Assembly: GCA_036320915.1 (NCBI GenBank)
Contig: JAXBDG010000003.1
Span: 2,232,001 to 2,296,000, forward strand
Reading direction: 5' to 3'
Length of the DNA: 64,000 nt
Origin: Linnemannia elongata
Lineage: Eukaryota > Mortierellomycota > Mortierellomycetes > Mortierellales > Mortierellaceae
Numbering within the stretch: the first letter of the stretch is position 1; each line of letters begins with the position of its first letter. Positions 1-11,736 of this stretch are shown one piece after another. The position numbers and the translations under genes were made by a program. The notes under the pieces are model-generated. The model was not told the DNA's origin, searched no databases, and saw nothing but the letters and a program-made list of their open reading frames with translations.

Positions 1-257
1 CATTACTAATCTAAACCTTTCGCGTTTGATCAACACGACTTATCAACCAATGGAAACTTGTCTCTCATGCGTCAATTTCGCGTCGATTTTACCTTCATTC
101 CCACCTACCCTCCTTTCTTTCCTTTGCTTCCGACATGATTGGTCCCCCCTTCCTTACAACCAGAAAAAAAAATAAGAGAGTTATGATGGTTACCGGCCTC
201 GCACAACCTCTCCGTCATTATTTTATTTATTTGTCTAGGAGAAAAAAAAACATAACA

Positions 258-2451
258 TTACGAGTCAAGTCTGGCTTGGAGGCGGTTCAATTCAGCCTGC
301 AAAAAATTGATCTGCTGCTGCAGCTCAAAATTTCCACCCACACCACTGCTTTTGCTTATAGGTACACCTGCCCCCTGAGGCCCTCGTGGACTCCTGAACC
401 CCTCCCCAAGAGGTATCTCGGAATTGAATGAGGGGTCGTACTGTGGGTTGGGAGATTGTGAGGCTAACTTTTCCTGACGATCGGCGATCTGGTGCTGGAG
501 TTGCTGGATATGATCCTGTGGGCTGAGAGACGACAAGAGGGGAGGTAGTGGTGGGATGAAAGGGACCAATTGTGGGTTGGCTGCTCCTGTATTTGATCTG
601 CTGTCGAATCCAAACTTGTACTCTTGCATAGCGTCGTACTGTGGGAGAGCGTAGCTGGCTGCCTTCTGTTCTTCAAGCTTAGGCTGAGAGTATATGTCGA
701 ATGGCGGTGATGGGGATGGTGGGTTATCGCGAGAGGTCTCCATAGATGGTAGAATCTGATCTTTTTGGTGGTATTCTCCAGATCCATGACCATTCTCGGG
801 GGTGTCCTTAGCTTGTCGGCGCCTACGCATGACGAAAAAGGCGACCAAGGCAATGACAGCAAGAGCACCAGCGACCCCTCCTCCGATCGCGGCGGCGTTG
901 CTCTTGATCTCACCACGTCCCACCTCTCCTTCATTCTCATCCTTGCCTGGTGGTCCTGGGTTCGGCACATTCGGGACAAAGTGAGTGCCGCGTGTGAAGG
1001 TGTCTGTCCAGGCTCCAGTGTGAATGTTGTAGATGAGCATTGTCCCTGGTGCATCCTGGGGTGTGCCTTCTGGGATGAACCTTATACCTATCACAAACAA
1101 AAACAAAAAAAGGTGAGGTTGACGTTAATGGCAAGGAAATGCGTTCAAAAAAAGGTTAGAAGTGTTTCCATGACAAAGAACAATATTCTTCAAGTCTTAC
1201 CACCCCAGACAATGAAATTATCGCCCGAGACCGCACATGCCATAGCCGATCTGCCCAGAGATGGATCGAGACCAGTAACCTTACTCCAGATCATATTTCG
1301 AACGTCGAGGATGTGGAGGCTGCCACTCGTCGGGTCGTTTGAACTATCTCCTCCAAAGAGAAGCAATTTTGTCCCGTTATACGCTACGAAAAAAAAAAAA
1401 AAAAAAAAAAAAAGGAAAAGAGCGGTGAGTGATGTGGGTGAAAAAAGTAGTTCTCCAACTTTGACTAGACCGGAAATGCTCTACAGATGAGCGCTGTTTC
1501 TCAAAAATAAACTTACCGGGAACCATGCAACTCCTGCGTCGTTAAGGGGGGATGTCGCCAGTTGCTGGCTGTTTAAGAGAGAGTTATGAGAGACGCATAA
1601 AGAAGTAGTGGTATGTTACTCTGTGTTTTGAGCGGCCTCAACTCATAGAAAGCGCCGTGACGCAGTAGAAAACGAGCAGAGATCAACACATATTGAGGTG
1701 ACACAGAGCGAAGGACATACCAATGCAGTCCACTTGTTGGAGGAAGTAGAATACTCGACAAAAGGGTTCGTCGCCCTGATAGGCGTGTTCCCATAGAAAA
1801 TAAGAGTGTTCCGCAACTCGCTCCAAACAGACGCATAGAACCGGTCGTTGACAAAGCCGTTCGGACTGGTAGCAGGTGTGAAGGACTGGGTCGCTGGGTT
1901 ATAGACTCCCATACTGACATTGTTGTACCCGCCCGGGTAGTAGACCAGTCCTGTTCGTGGATCCGTCTCGGCGTGTAGGTCACCTGAAGAGGTAAGTTGG
2001 CTTGGTTTGGGGACTTGTGTCCAGGTGTCGGTAGCAATGGTGTAATTAAGGACCATGCCTGGGTAGGCGACCCAGAAGGTGATGTTCTGCTTGTCTGGTG
2101 ATACTGAGATGGAGTGTTTATTGATCCTCGCTATCAGATTAAGGGATTCAGGGTACACTCGAGCACGCCATGGTGGGTTCATGGTGGTCCAAGTGGGTTG
2201 GGTGAGATCGAGGGTGTAGAATTGGTTGGTAGTTGGTCCTGCTGGTCCGTAGGAGACTCCTCTTGCATAAAGAACGTATCCTCGTTGACTGTCGTGTAGG
2301 CCATACTGCCAACTGTGATAGGAGGTAAGGAGGATTGTTGTGCCATTAAAGGTACCGATAGGACGAGGAGAAGAATGATAAAGGCGTGAAAGGTTCCCCA
2401 TGGCACAGCAAGGACATTCAGCTTGTGAGGCAGACGGGATGAGACAGGCAT
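258..2451 (-). pseudogene. Kelch-propeller single-pass membrane protein, disrupted copy (kelch-1)
   Basis: Exons inferred from GT-AG sites and paralogue alignment: 2451-1721, 1568-1517, 1383-1201 and 1087-258. The product would have an N-terminal hydrophobic signal segment, kelch blades (MAYTTVNED, NQFYTLDLTQ, KLLLFGG, ACAVSGDNFIVWGG), a membrane span at about 896-828 followed by RRRR, and a tail with NPQL (578-567), PQDH (521-510) and a C-terminal coiled coil ending at the stop. Two defects are visible. Exon 1 changes frame near 2262: it is 731 nt where a multiple of three is needed, and one extra base restores both the kelch reading and the phase-0 splice. Exon 2 has an in-frame TAA at 1544-1542. 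Splice sites and the 52-nt exon 2 are otherwise kept, so the damage is recent or partly sequencing error. Strongly supported as a kelch-TM homologue; moderately supported as a pseudogene. Confidence 0.75.
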
Positions 2452-3198
2452 AACCCGAACGACGAACAGGGGAGGGAGGGGAATGTGAGAGAGTAATACT
2501 GAGGATGGAAGGTGAGGATGGAAGGTGAGGACGGAGAGTATACGGGTGGGAAGAGGATATGGATGTGATATATAATTGCTGGCGAAGAGTGAAGGAAAAG
2601 GGGAGCAAAGGAAGGCACGAAGCGAGAGGGAGTGGGGAGCACCCTAGTGAGAAGGAGTGAGGAAAAGAAGAGAAAGGGAAAGTAAGGAAATGGAGAGATC
2701 CAGGAACAAAACCAAAATTATTGGGCGTGGGCTGTGTAGTCGAGCAGAATGAAGTTGAGAGCGGAGGGACAGAAGGAAAAGGGGATGAAGTGAGGAAAGG
2801 AAGGAAGGATGGGGGAGGGGAAACAGAAAGGCAAGTTAGTGTCGGTATGCACCAATGACCACAACAAAGGCAAACCTTAAAAAGAAGAGAGACAGGAAAA
2901 TGCACGCCAACACCCCCCCAACCGAATCAACAACAAAGCGGACATCTCAGTCGTTAATCATTCCTATGCAAGACCGAATTCCCCTTTTATGCCATATGAG
3001 AGGATATCCCATCGTTTATTAGTAAACCTTGGGCTATGCAATTTCTTGTGCGTCTTGAGGTGACCCACTACATGACCACTTGAGTGAAAATCTACGTACC
3101 ATCATTGAGAGGCAGGCAACAGGGCCCAATTGTTGGTTATAATGTACTAGGCACTATTGCTGTTTATTGCTGTTTTGGTGAAGGAGCTACAGTTCTTA
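2452..3198 (-). other. Intergenic: pyrimidine-rich leader of kelch-1 and 3' flank of kelch-2
   Basis: From 2452 to about 2905 the minus strand is dominated by C and T runs (TCTCC/CTTTCC type). Long open frames here are compositional and show no kelch or other domain similarity. I read it as the promoter/5' UTR of kelch-1. The remainder has no recognisable gene. Confidence 0.5.
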
Positions 3199-5106
3199 TT
3201 AGCGTGACAGCTGACGAACAAGTTCTCGAGGATCACCTGGGATCCCCGTCACTTCATAGTAAGAAGGGATGGCGGGTCGAGAACGAGAGGATGCGGAATA
3301 TGAAGGAGGTGAGCCTGACACGCTTGGTGGTTCGTTGTTGGGCATGTACTGCTCGTTATTATAGGACATTTCCGGCGGCTCCTCCTGCTGCTGTTGCCGA
3401 TTGTCGAACTTGCTCTGGTAGTACTCGTTGGATGCTGGTCCGAGTCGGTCTGCTCTATTCTCCGCAGGAGATGGTATCATCGACATACTGGGCGAAACCA
3501 TCTCAAAGTCCTTTGTACTGCGCTGCCGACGTCTCTGAACGAAAAGGAAGATGATTACAGCAAGGACCCCGACACCAACTGCAACTCCACCACCGATTGC
3601 TGCGCCGCTGGTGGTGGTGATGCCTCCACCTCCAACAACTTCACCACTGCCTATGCTTGAACCACCACCAACGATAGGGCCTACACCTCCACCTGTCGAT
3701 CCACCTCCTGAACCACTTCCAGATCCTCCTCCTGAGCCAGTTCCTGGCAGTCCTCCTGGTGCTCCATCCGTCTTGTTGCCATTGGTGCTACGGACAAACT
3801 TTTCCGTCCACTTCCCTGTTTTGATGTTGTAGATAAGTGGGGTTGTTGGAACCGCGACACTATCAGCCGACAGCATCTCTTTGTACCCTAATGGATAACG
3901 ATATGGATGACAGCTGCGGTTAGTATATTCTTAGTTGAAAAACAAGTGGGCCACGACCAAGAATGTTTACTTGGCGGAAAGGAAGGTTCTTACCTCCCCA
4001 GACGACAAAGTTATCTCCAGCCACCGCACACGCCATCTCCGATCTCGCGTCCGGTGCATCTTTGCCGGTGATCCATGTCATAGTCGAGATGTCGAGGATC
4101 GAGAGGGATGCGACAGAGGGTCCTGATCCGTCACCGCCAAAAAGGATCATCTTGGTGCCGTTATATGCTATGAGGTGGGGAAGTGAAGAATAATGACAAG
4201 TCAATTAAAATGAGTTGAGTTATAGACAGGTATCCAAATGCCACGTTGCTCTTACCAGGCACCATGCAGCTCCTGCGCCTGAAGGAAGGGGCTGCACCTA
4301 TTGTTATCTAATGATTAAGGTGGCATATTAAACGTTAGAGCAAAATGGCTATGGGAAGACATGATACATCAATGTCGTAATTTAATTGTGTAGCATACCA
4401 GTTGGGTCCACTGGCCAGTGGAAGGTGAGTACTCAGAAAAGGCGTTCACATTGCTGACATTACCAGCAAACAAGAGAAAACTCTTGCGAGCCTGGCACCA
4501 GACGAACGAATAAGAATCCAGGACAGGCACAAGAGCCATGGGTATGTTGATCAAGGTAGTCAATCCAGTCAAGTAGTTGTATCGGACCAAGTAATTGGTA
4601 CTGAGGGACCCTGCTCCTGGGATGTAGACCATTCCGGTTGATGGGTCCGTTGCCGCATGAAGGCCACTACCAGAGATGACCTGACCTGCTGTGAGTGGCA
4701 CTCTCGTCCATGAGGCATCGGCGATACTGTAATTGAGGGTAACAGTCGGGTAAACGCTCCAAAGCGTGAGAGTCTGACGGTCGGGCGAGATCGTCATGGA
4801 TTGACTGGAGATTGTGGTAGCAACATTTGTGGGAGGAGTTAAAGCCTTCCAGGGAGGACTAGTTGCGTTCCAGTCCTGAGTGAGGTCGAGCGTGTAAAAT
4901 TGAGAGGCGATTTTGGCGGTGCCTCCGGGTGGTGGGAGGATTATTCCGCCCTGAATATACAATGTACTCTCGTCGATGGTTGTGTACGCCATTCCATATG
5001 TCGAAGCAGGGGCTTGAGCTGATGCCATGGCTGCTAGGAGAGAGAGCGTTCCCAAGAGCCAAGAAAGGGGGCTCAATCGATGACTACGATGGAGTGTGGG
5101 TATCAT
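3199..5106 (-). CDS. Kelch-propeller single-pass membrane protein (kelch-2), about 540 aa
   Basis: Four exons: 5106-4399, 4307-4256 (52 nt), 4167-3994 and 3887-3199, with intron phases 0, 1, 1 and all GT-AG. Residues 1-30 form a signal peptide (hydrophobic core LLGTLSLLAAMASA). The ectodomain has kelch signatures MAYTTIDESTLYIQGG, SQFYTLDLTQ, GMVYIPGAG, FVWCQARKSFLLFAG, KMILFGG and FVVWGG, with conserved cysteines in SCMVP and MACAV. A Gly/Ser-rich stalk leads to a membrane span at about residues 407-428, followed by QRRRQR. The tail of about 110 residues is Gln/Pro/Ser-rich and ends in a DPRELVRQL segment resembling the tail end of kelch-4 (SPQELARQI). The frame is open throughout. The ligand is unknown; a surface sensor or adhesin role is inference from topology. 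Confidence 0.85.
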
Positions 5107-6280
5107 CGATTTTGGGAGGAGTTATTAAGTTGAAAGTGGTGTGCAGGAGAGAGAAAGGATAAAAAAAAGGAGAGAGGGTGAGAGAGTGGAGAGAGTATGG
5201 AGGAAGGGCTAAAGGGCGACGAACACACGGGAGGTAATAGGTAAAGGACAAGGTACGTGGGTAGAGTAGAGAAGGACAATTCAGCGAGAGAGGGGAAGGA
5301 GGGGGCAATGCAATGCGATTGAAGGAAGGGTGTGAGAGAAGGATAGTGGAGTTGGAGAATAGAAAGAACCAGAGGATAAAGAGTGGAGAGGGGACAGAGA
5401 GAAGAGTTGGTGAAGAAAAGTGAGAAAGAAGTGAGATGCAAAGAAGACGACAGAAAAGAACGTTGTGTTGTTTTGTTATTTTTGCAGCGAGAGAGAACAT
5501 AGACGGTGCAACCACATGTAAGTTAGGGGTCATGGCTTGTGTCCGCAGGCGCTATGTGTTATGTATTGTGTTTATGAGAGAGAGGAGGGAAAAGCTGGAG
5601 AGAAAAGCAAAGAAAAAAAAAGGCAGTGTCATCCGTGCGCATGCTTATTTCACCTTTGAAATGGTTTCACTCGACCAATTGAAAGGCATTCAATCGGGTG
5701 TTTGAGACGAAATTTAATTCATGAGAGCAACATGCCTTTGCCTTTGTAATCATCTCCCCCATTTCTTGCTTGTGGTTACATTGTCTTCTTATCTGGGAGG
5801 ACTCTTCTCCTCCCCTCCTGATACTACTTTATCTACCGACCTGGTAACCTTTAAGGGATGTCGCGTTTCGATTGGCATCTTGAGCATTCTTCGAGGGTGT
5901 CTTTGGATGTCAAGGCAAAAGGAACAAAATTATCAACCCCTTCTTCAATAGCGGGCTCTAATATATTTATTACGGAGATATAGATATAGGGGTGGCGGTT
6001 CCGTGAGAGAACCATAGCGAAAAGAGTAGACAAGGAAAATGCGGAGGAGGCTGGGTGACATCATTACGGATCGAACAGACAAGACAAACGACAGCGACTC
6101 AAAAAAAAAATAATAATGGGAGAACGATTCATAGAGACATTTCTTTCTTTTGTGGGCAGTGTCATCATTAGGGACATCGCCTAGGGCACTTTGTTGGTTG
6201 ACTACAAAGCAGGTTGTATGATTATTAGGTCTACCTGCTACGCAAGGTAGGTAAGGGGGGTATATGTAGGCACGATGGAA
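5107..6280 (-). other. Intergenic: pyrimidine-rich leader of kelch-2, otherwise empty
   Basis: 5107 to about 5560 is strongly C/T-rich on the minus strand (repeated CTCTCC/CCTTCC), the same arrangement as upstream of kelch-1 and kelch-3. From 5560 to 6280 I see no coding similarity, RNA gene or repeat. Confidence 0.5.
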
Positions 6281-8369
6281 CTATCTATTATTCATCATTG
6301 CCTGGCGTCTATTCCATTCCGCCTGTAGTAAATTAATCTGTTCAAGCAATTCTTCATTGTTTACTGCTGTAATCGGATCCGCTACACCATGAGGAGCTCG
6401 TGCAGTAGGTGAAGGCAGGGTCTGAACCTCGGTTGGTTTGAACTGTGGATGGTTGCTATGGCGTCGGGGGGTGTATACTCCATGGCTTTGTTGATGTTGT
6501 AACTGTTGAATGTGATCTTGAGGATCTCCTTGCCCGGATGATTTTGAGCGTGATGGGATACCACTTGGGGAACGGGTGGAAATTGCATACGGAGGAAGTG
6601 AGCTGAAGGAGCCTTGTAGTTGGATCCTGGATGAGTACTGCGGGTTGGTGCTATGCATTTTCCGATCCTGCTCCTGTTTTGGCTTGCCTTTGGTGCAGTC
6701 GCCGGGCCTGGTACTTGGGTTGTCCATGGACGAAATTACTGGCTTTTTTAACGCCACCCCAAACTTCCTCATTTCCTTGTGTTGCCGACGCCTCCGGATA
6801 ACTAAAATCGCAACGGCGACTATGACCACCATACCTCCAGATGCTCCTCCTCCAATTGCGGCGACATTGTTTGAAAAGCCTCCATCTCCTACAACTCCAC
6901 CGCCTCCTGCGCCTTTATCTCCACCTCCATTTTCCGCTCCACTTCCTGCCCCTCCATCTGTCATATTGCCATTTGGAATGCGTACAAACTTGTCCGTCCA
7001 TTGTTTGGTTTTGAGGTTGTAAACCAGAGGCACAGTAGACACCGAAACAATAGGGATCGCGTTCTGAACTTTGTAACCTAACGTACAACAAAAATGAAAA
7101 TACTAATTCCGTTCAATACTATTGTCGAAGAAAAAAAAAGAGGTGACAAAGACTATCATTGTTTCAAAATGTGAGAGAATATTCGTACCACCCCATGCGA
7201 CGAAATTGTCTCCTGCCGCGGAGCACGCCATTTCTGATCTCGCTTCTGGTGCTGGTGCATCGTTTCCGCTGGTCCATTTCATCGATGCGACATCCAGGAT
7301 AGAGATGCTCCCGACAGACGGTCCTATTCCGTCGTCGCCGCCGAATAGGATCATCTTGGTGCCGTTGTATGCTAAGTGTAAAGGCAACAACCACAAAAAA
7401 GCACATGTCAGCGCGCACAGTTAACAAGAGAGAGAGTAAGCACAGTAAGAGACAATAATCAAGATTTGGATTTGTGGTGGTCTCAATTTTTTGGCACTCT
7501 TATGCACCTGGGATCATGCAGCTTCTGTGTCTGAAGGAAGGGGTCGCTCCCGATGAAGGCTATAAACATGACAGCAAAACACGAACAAAATTAGAAGCGA
7601 CGCTCGAGAAGAGGTGGCGTTTATTCGCAGTACATCTAACCTTCCGAGCACGTACCATGGCCATCCATTTATTTGAGGCAGGATTGTACTCAAAAAAAGG
7701 AACAGCGGTGGTTGCGTTGCCCGAGAACAAAATAAAAGTCTTGCGGGGCTGGCACCAGGCAAAGGAATAGGAATCTTGGGCTGTGACAAGAGTTGGCGGT
7801 ACATCCATCAACGAACTCGTTTCTGACAGGAAACTAAACCTGACCATCTTATTAATGGAGGCACTTAAGATAGGAATGAAAACCGACCCAGTTGTCGGAT
7901 CTGTCGCCGCATGAAGACCACTACCACGAGCTTGTGGGCCTGTGGGGAACGGTACCTCTGTCCAGGCGTTATCGACGATACTGTAGTTGGCGATCGTACT
8001 CGTAAGATAAAGATTCCAGGTCGTGAGTGTTTGGCGATTTGGAGAGACTGTCATCGAATGCCGAGAGAGATTTCCTACATTGGTAGGATTTATGGGCGGT
8101 GTCAATGCCTTCCAGAGTGGATTGGATGTATCCCAGTTTTGTGTGAGGTCGAGGGAGTAGAATTGATTCGTCAGTTCGAATGGACCATTGGCTGGAAGGT
8201 TGATTCCGCCTTGGATATATAACGTTTTCTCATCGATAGTTGCGTAGGCCATTCCATATACTGAAGTAGGAACTTGTGCTGAGATCGTCTTTGTCAAGAG
8301 ACCGAGCGTTGCCAAGGCCCAAGTGAAAAGCCCAAACCGACGGGCTGGGCATAGAGGAGTGAGCATCAA
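6281..8369 (-). CDS. Kelch-propeller single-pass membrane protein (kelch-3), about 581 aa
   Basis: Exons 8369-7656, 7559-7508 (52 nt), 7371-7189 and 7077-6281; the second intron has a weaker GTGCAT donor. The protein starts with a signal peptide (LFTWALATLGLL). Kelch signatures include MAYATIDEKTLYIQGG, NQFYSLDLTQ, GSVFIP, FAWCQPRKTFILFSG, KMILFGG, SISILDVASMKWT and FVAWGG. Conserved cysteines occur in SCMIP and MACSA. A Gly-rich stalk precedes a membrane span at about residues 388-410, followed by RRRRQ. The tail has NPQY (about 461-464), PQDHIQQLQHQQ (about 502-513) and a C-terminal heptad-like segment (LLEQINLLQAEWNRR). The PQDHIQQLQHQ string is identical in kelch-1, so the two tails are closely related. 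Probably a plasma-membrane protein; function unknown. Confidence 0.85.
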
Positions 8370-10122
8370 TTGGTTGAAAAATTATGTGTCGAAATAGGTG
8401 GAAGGAGGGGGGAGGGGAAGGCGAAGGGAGAGAAGAACAAAGCGTAGGGTAGAGGAGAAGCGGTGAGTGCGCGCAGAGAGAAAGAGAGAGAAGTCGGTAG
8501 TGGAGGAAGGGTGGAGAGAGGAGCAATCGGGCCAATGAGAACTCGAGGGAAAAAGAGGAATGATAGAGAGAGGTGGAGGGAGAAATGGATTGAAGAAAAG
8601 AGGGAAGGAAAGAAGAGGACGCGAACATGAGCAAAAATGAAAGTAACGGATCCTTCATTTTTGTTGCCCTCTTTTTCTCTATGTGTGAGAGAGGGAAACA
8701 GACAGTGAGAAAGAGAAAGGCCAAGCAAGGAATGAAGGGGACAATGCTGTATCGTATACATCGTTTCATTTCGCTCAATTCAAAGGCACTGAATGCACTG
8801 TCTCAAAATAAAAAAAAACTTTAATTCAGGGTTTGGAGATGATTTTGTAGCCATGTCCGTGACCCAACCCTCATTTCTGTCTTCCTCTCTCGCCTGCTTG
8901 ACATCTATTCACTCCGAGTGGTTTTCTCATCAAACAGCACGACTGGTTCCATGGGTATTGTGCTTTGAAGTATGACCCAGATATTTCAGTGGTCGCAGAG
9001 TCGAACCTCATTGAAAGAAGAGAAGAAAATAAATGGACCCCTTCCCTCGTTCGCAAACGGGCTCAAAATATTTCCGTTGAGACTGGAGAGTTTGATTCCA
9101 AGGGGTAGGCCCAATGAAGCAATTGTTAACGAGCAGCATGATAAAACAATGTCGCGAGGGGGAGAGAGGTACCAGCAACTGGATGGCAGGAGCGCTAGAA
9201 AACCCCCTAAGAAAAGGCAGAAAGCTTCATTTTTTTTGGCCACATTAATGCTCGGTCTAGAAAAGATGAGGGGCTCAACCTGATGAGTGCTTAGAAGGGA
9301 GGCGAGCTGTTGTGTGTGAAGTGACTGGAGTAGAGGCGTGAGAGGAGATAGAGAAGGGGAAAAATGTTCATGCAAGTGAACAAGTCCACAAACCCTTCTT
9401 TGTTTTTATGATCCGGAAGATTCTCAATCAGAGTGAGCGGCAAGAAAAACAGTATGATAGATCTTGCAGATTCTGAGCTGCAATGGCATGCGGTTCCACT
9501 GTTACCCTCTTTTTTTTTCATCCCCCCACATTTTTGCGTGCATGTTTTGAGGGCCCTAAGAGAGTGAACAGGAGGGAGATTGGGGACAAATATACAGAAT
9601 TTTTTATATGATTTTGAGTCTGTCATTGATTCCTAGGACCGTGTGGCTGCTGTTCTTGCTACCCCTTTGTCTCTCACTGGGTAAGCGCCGAAGGAATCAA
9701 AAGCAGGCGCGTCTTGTCTTAATCGAACGCAAAATTGTTTATCGAACGCGTCCTCTCGATCGGTCGTGTAAAACAGTAGCGATAGTAACCTACGTCCTTC
9801 TTCAACTTTGCACCTGTGATTCTTAAACGAAAATAGTTCCCCTGTTCGTTGCGGAAAGCATTGATGTTGTATCCCCTTAACCACACGACCGACCATCCTT
9901 TTTCGCTTGTTGGCTGAAAGGCTATACGAAAATAATCCTTCTCTTCCTTATTTCTCTTTTGACTGACTTGGCCCTTTATATTGTCGATTTGTGTGGTTCA
10001 ACGAGTAAGAGCGGAATACAGGAAAAATGAAACGGAGACCTAGCGAGTTTTTGTCACCTCATAGCTTTTTGTCAACTTTGACGAAGAAAAGTTAAAAAGT
10101 TAAATTACTAAAAGTACACGGT
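8370..10122. other. Intergenic: leader of kelch-3 and unassigned sequence
   Basis: 8370 to about 8770 is C/T-rich on the minus strand and is read as the 5' region of kelch-3. The rest, about 8800-10120, has only short unrelated open frames; I see no gene, RNA or repeat. Confidence 0.45.
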
Positions 10123-11176
10123 CTATCGATCTAGCTTGGCTTGGAGTCGCTGCAGTTCTGTTTGCATAACACGAATCTGTCGTGCAAGTTCTTGTGGACT
10201 CTCTCCTATAGGTGCAGGCTCACTACGATCCTGTGGGCTCCTTACAATCTTAGGCGACGAAGAAGTAGATGAAGAGGAAGGTGCATCGACTACGTGCGTG
10301 TGAGGGTGTTGTTGTCGTGCCGGCAGAATAATACTTTGTTGAGATAAGGCTGGATGTTTAGTATTCTCCGAGCTGCCAGAATAAACGTCTATTGGCGGGG
10401 GACAGGGTGTCACAGAAGGTGACGTGGCATTCGAACTCTGAGCGGGCCAGGTTGCCTGCTGAGGAAAGGAGAAGGGGAGTGCGACTGCGGGGAAGACGAG
10501 GGCCCAAGCATTAGGACAGTAGTAGGTGCAGTGTAGGCCGTCTGGCCATATGCCACGCCTGTTGAGGCACCCTGAATATCCATCTTGTCGGCTGACCAGG
10601 GTATAAGATCAACTGGCTCGTTGTTGTGGGTGTTGCATTGAGGAACCTTTTGTTGAAGGCCCTCCATTGCCTTTAGCCTCCTCTCACTTTGCTCTTTCAT
10701 GCGCCATCTGAGGGCAGTCAGAAAGCAATAAAGAATGATAAGAGCAACGATTCTTTCTATGACACCCAAGATGACTCCGATATCATCCGAGGGCGAGCGT
10801 TTTGATAAAGCGGACGTGGCCACTTTTCTGTCCCGCACGAATTGGGTAGCTCACCGTTTCGACCGCAGATTAAAGATGAGCGGCGTTCCAGAAGTCTCTT
10901 CAGCAAAGTGTGCTGTCTTTGGTAACATTCCTGTAGATTGAAGATAATAAAAGAAAAAGAGAAACGCGAACATTGGAGGGGTGATCGAAACAAGCTTATG
11001 TGAACAGGTAATGATTTCATGTCCATCATGATTTTACCTCCCCAGACGACAAAGTGGTCTCCTGCAACAGAACAGGTCATATCTGCGCGGTTATCATTAG
11101 GACCAACTCCGCGCTCTTGTGTCCAGATTCGTGTTCGAATCCAATATGTGCAAGTCTTCAAGGGGATAAGAGTCAA
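10123..11176 (-). pseudogene. 5'-truncated kelch-TM relic (kelch-4)
   Basis: Only the 3' half of a kelch-TM gene remains. About 11176-11034 matches the end of the third exon (IWTQ, then ADMTCSVAGDHFVVWGG), with a frame change inside the preceding LHILD segment. After an intron, the last exon begins near 10927 (MLPKTAHF, then TPLIFNLRSKR) and hits TGA at 10853-10851 exactly where paralogues have the Trp of the GKWT motif. The same frame then gives a membrane span (ILGVIERIVALIILYCFLTAL) and part of a tail. A second frame change between about 10600 and 10410 is needed to reach the C-terminal end, which has SPQD, SPQEL and a coiled coil (MQTELQRLQAKLDR). Exons 1 and 2 are absent upstream. Confidence 0.8.
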
Positions 11177-11736
11177 GGTAAGAAAACGAAGCCCAAGAAA
11201 AATACTCTCTCTAATTCATTTACGTCTAGGGAATGTAGACATGCAGCACAGGCATAAAGACGTTAAAGAAAGATCAGGGCACACAGTGTGGTGGTGCCTG
11301 AAAAGGGGATCAAGATCAGAGAAAATACAAAGTCCATGATCAATCTGTACCCTTTGAAAATATGGAGTATTAGTTTATAGCCACTAATAGAAGTTGTACT
11401 AGCTTCGCAGATTGCAACAACACAGTCCTTCAGCTATCCAATTACTCTGTCGGGCGAATGGACACCTCCAATGCTTCCCATTTTTGTTTTTTTTCACCTC
11501 CCTCCGCGAGCGAGGCCGCGGGCACTAGCTAGTAAAAAATATGAAATCAGGCCCATATTTTTTCATACCAAATATCTCCGCGAGCGAAGCCGCGGGTTCT
11601 GTTCTAGGTTATTATAAAGTTGTTCTCAAATTGTAACGGATTAGGCTCTATTTTAATTGCTACATTTTTTTCTTATGCATATACATGTATACGTGATGTG
11701 GAGGTCAATATGAATGATAAAGTTAACTACTTCTCG
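11177..11736. other. Intergenic with GC-rich direct repeats and an AT hairpin
   Basis: No gene is seen between the truncated kelch relic and the LRR gene. The interval holds two 21-bp GC-rich direct repeats (11502-11522 and 11576-11596) around a perfect 10-bp inverted repeat. Confidence 0.5.
11502..11596. repeat. Paired 21-bp GC-rich direct repeats flanking an AT-rich hairpin
   Basis: CTCCGCGAGCGRGGCCGCGG-type sequence occurs at 11502-11522 and 11576-11596 with one A/G difference. Each copy has CCGCG/CGCGG inverted arms. Between them AAAAAATATG (11534-11543) pairs with CATATTTTTT (11554-11563) across a 10-nt loop. It could be a small mobile-element remnant or a regulatory structure; the sequence does not decide. 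Confidence 0.5.

Noticed and set aside
1643..2905. Long minus-strand frame running through the kelch-1 leader
   Set aside because: Its first half is translated C/T-rich leader with no domain; the kelch signal segment lies in the other frame and joins it only through the frameshift.
5084..5533. Leu/Ser/Pro-rich frames upstream of kelch-2
   Set aside because: Purely compositional translation of a pyrimidine-rich leader.
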